Both the position numbers and the translations under genes were made by a program. DNA of 15,536 nt from an uncultured Pseudomonadota bacterium (lineage in GTDB: Bacteria; Bdellovibrionota_B; Oligoflexia; Oligoflexales; Bog-1112): contig CALBMD010000307.1 of the NCBI GenBank assembly GCA_937896265.1, positions 1 through 15,536 on the forward strand. The letters run 5' to 3'. Below, one piece after another: positions 14,684 through 15,536 of this stretch; position 1 is the first letter of the stretch; each line of letters opens with the position of its first letter. Below the pieces are notes generated by a model, which saw nothing but the letters and a program-made list of their open reading frames with translations, searched no databases and had not been told where the DNA came from.

Positions 14684-15536
14684 TCAGATATTATTTTGGC
14701 TGGTATACCCTCTTCGTTGGTACCCATAAAACTCTGGCAGGGCGATGCTGGAAAGCACTACCGTTCCAAAAGCAATGCATCCGCCGATCAGTAAGGATTG
14801 TTGTAAACCAAACATTGAAGCCATAAAACCCATCGCAGCATTACCAAGAAGTGGGCCGCTTGTGTAACTAAGCATACTAAAGCTAGCAAGGCGGCCACGG
14901 TATTGACTTGGAATACTCTCATTCCACATCGTCATGCGAAAGATGCCGCTTAGGCTATCGCAGGCTCCTGCCAGAAAGAGCCCCAAAGTTAGCACCCCAA
15001 AGACGCGAAAAGAGCCTGCTAAGGCAATCGAAAGAGACCATCCACCCGCTGAGAGGGCAATCCAAAGACCAATTCGGTGTACTTTTGTAGTCCAGCCACT
15101 TGTTAGAGATAAAACCATAGATCCAGCACCAACTGCTGCGTAAAGTACTCCCATCATTTTCTCCTGGCCATATTCAATCGCTAAAGCTGGGAATAGTACA
15201 TGGGGCATACAGAATACCATGGCACAAAAATCAACAATATAAGAACCTAAAATATCTTTACGTGATCGCAGATAGAGAGCAGCATCTAAAATCTGTTTTA
15301 CAACACTTCCTTCCTTACTGGTCAAACTCTCACTTGGTATTACAGTCTTAATCTTGATTAAAAAGATTAGCGAAGCAACAAAGGATACAAGATCTATTGA
15401 ATAGGTTAAGGCGGCACCCATGCTGGCAGCTAAAAAGCCTGCTAAACTTGGCCCGACTAAGGAGGCAAAAATGATTTTAAAGCTCGCCAAAACGCTCACT
15501 TTTGGCAGATCTTGTTCTGTAACAAGCAGAGGTGTG
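14684..15536 (-). CDS. MFS exporter, C-terminal part (runs off the window)
   Basis: The frame stays open to the right edge: before the GTG at 15499 it continues as PLLVTEQDLPK, the usual lead-in to VSVLASFKIIFASLVGPSLA in this transporter class, so the 5' end lies outside. About 283 residues are present out of a usual 400-430. They cover helices of roughly TM5-6 (SLVGPSLAGFLAASMG, SIDLVSFVASLIFLIKI), a basic cytoplasmic loop (about 60-80), and TM7-12, including an IPSQYRGRLASFSMLSYTSG segment typical of the EntS/MFS_3-like group. Members export small molecules such as siderophores or drugs by proton antiport; the substrate here cannot be told. The C-terminus (YGYQRRGYTSQNNI) is short and cytoplasmic. 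Confidence 0.88.
   Translation of the reverse strand, partial: TPLLVTEQDLPKVSVLASFKIIFASLVGPSLAGFLAASMGAALTYSIDLVSFVASLIFLIKIKTVIPSESLTSKEGSVVKQILDAALYLRSRKDILGSYIVDFCAMVFCMPHVLFPALAIEYGQEKMMGVLYAAVGAGSMVLSLTSGWTTKVHRIGLWIALSAGGWSLSIALAGSFRVFGVLTLGLFLAGACDSLSGIFRMTMWNESIPSQYRGRLASFSMLSYTSGPLLGNAAMGFMASMFGLQQSLLIGGCIAFGTVVLSSIALPEFYGYQRRGYTSQNNI

Overview
The window (about 41-43% G+C by eye) comes from a Gram-negative bacterium. It encodes Sec signal peptides, a lipobox lipoprotein with no Asp at +2, an OmpA-type peptidoglycan-binding protein with a C-terminal beta-barrel, and a two-component system. The mix of large secreted proteins, InlB-like repeats and a LamG domain would suit Bdellovibrionota/Oligoflexia or another deltaproteobacteria-like lineage. 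No marker gene is present, so this is only a guess.

Layout, left to right. (1) 1-251: 3' end of an unidentified + strand gene. (2) 340-2073 (+): a secreted 577-aa protein of unknown function with two hydrophobic, glycine-rich segments. (3) 4513-2161 (-): a response regulator/histidine kinase operon with a recognisable promoter, convergent with the previous gene. (4) 4736-6021 (-): decayed accessory DNA holding a small HTH protein, a downstream frame that looks twice frameshifted, a 10-bp perfect inverted repeat, and a clear serine-resolvase pseudogene. (5) 6220-10820 (+): a translationally coupled pair, an OmpA-like/beta-barrel protein and a 1090-aa lipoprotein with five tandem InlB-like repeats and a LamG domain. 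(6) 10821-11590: about 770 bases with no convincing gene. (7) 11592-11684 (+): a short relic of a resolvase C-terminal DNA-binding domain, running into a secreted 412-aa protein with a protein-kinase-like motif order (11680-12918). (8) 12919-13506: non-coding, with a compound palindromic repeat and an isolated GC-rich hairpin. (9) 13507-14547 (-): a secreted 350-aa unknown protein with His/Asp motifs. (10) 14684-15536 (-): the C-terminal two thirds of an MFS exporter running off the window.

Most of the window encodes envelope or exported proteins. The OmpA-like protein and the lipoprotein overlap by four bases and probably work together at the outer membrane. The two-component system has no visible DNA target here, so its regulon cannot be assigned. 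The most suggestive structural signal is that the catalytic part of a resolvase (left, - strand) and a resolvase HTH start (right, + strand) bracket the OmpA/lipoprotein pair in exactly the orientation expected if one resolvase gene had been split by inversion of the roughly 6-kb segment between them.
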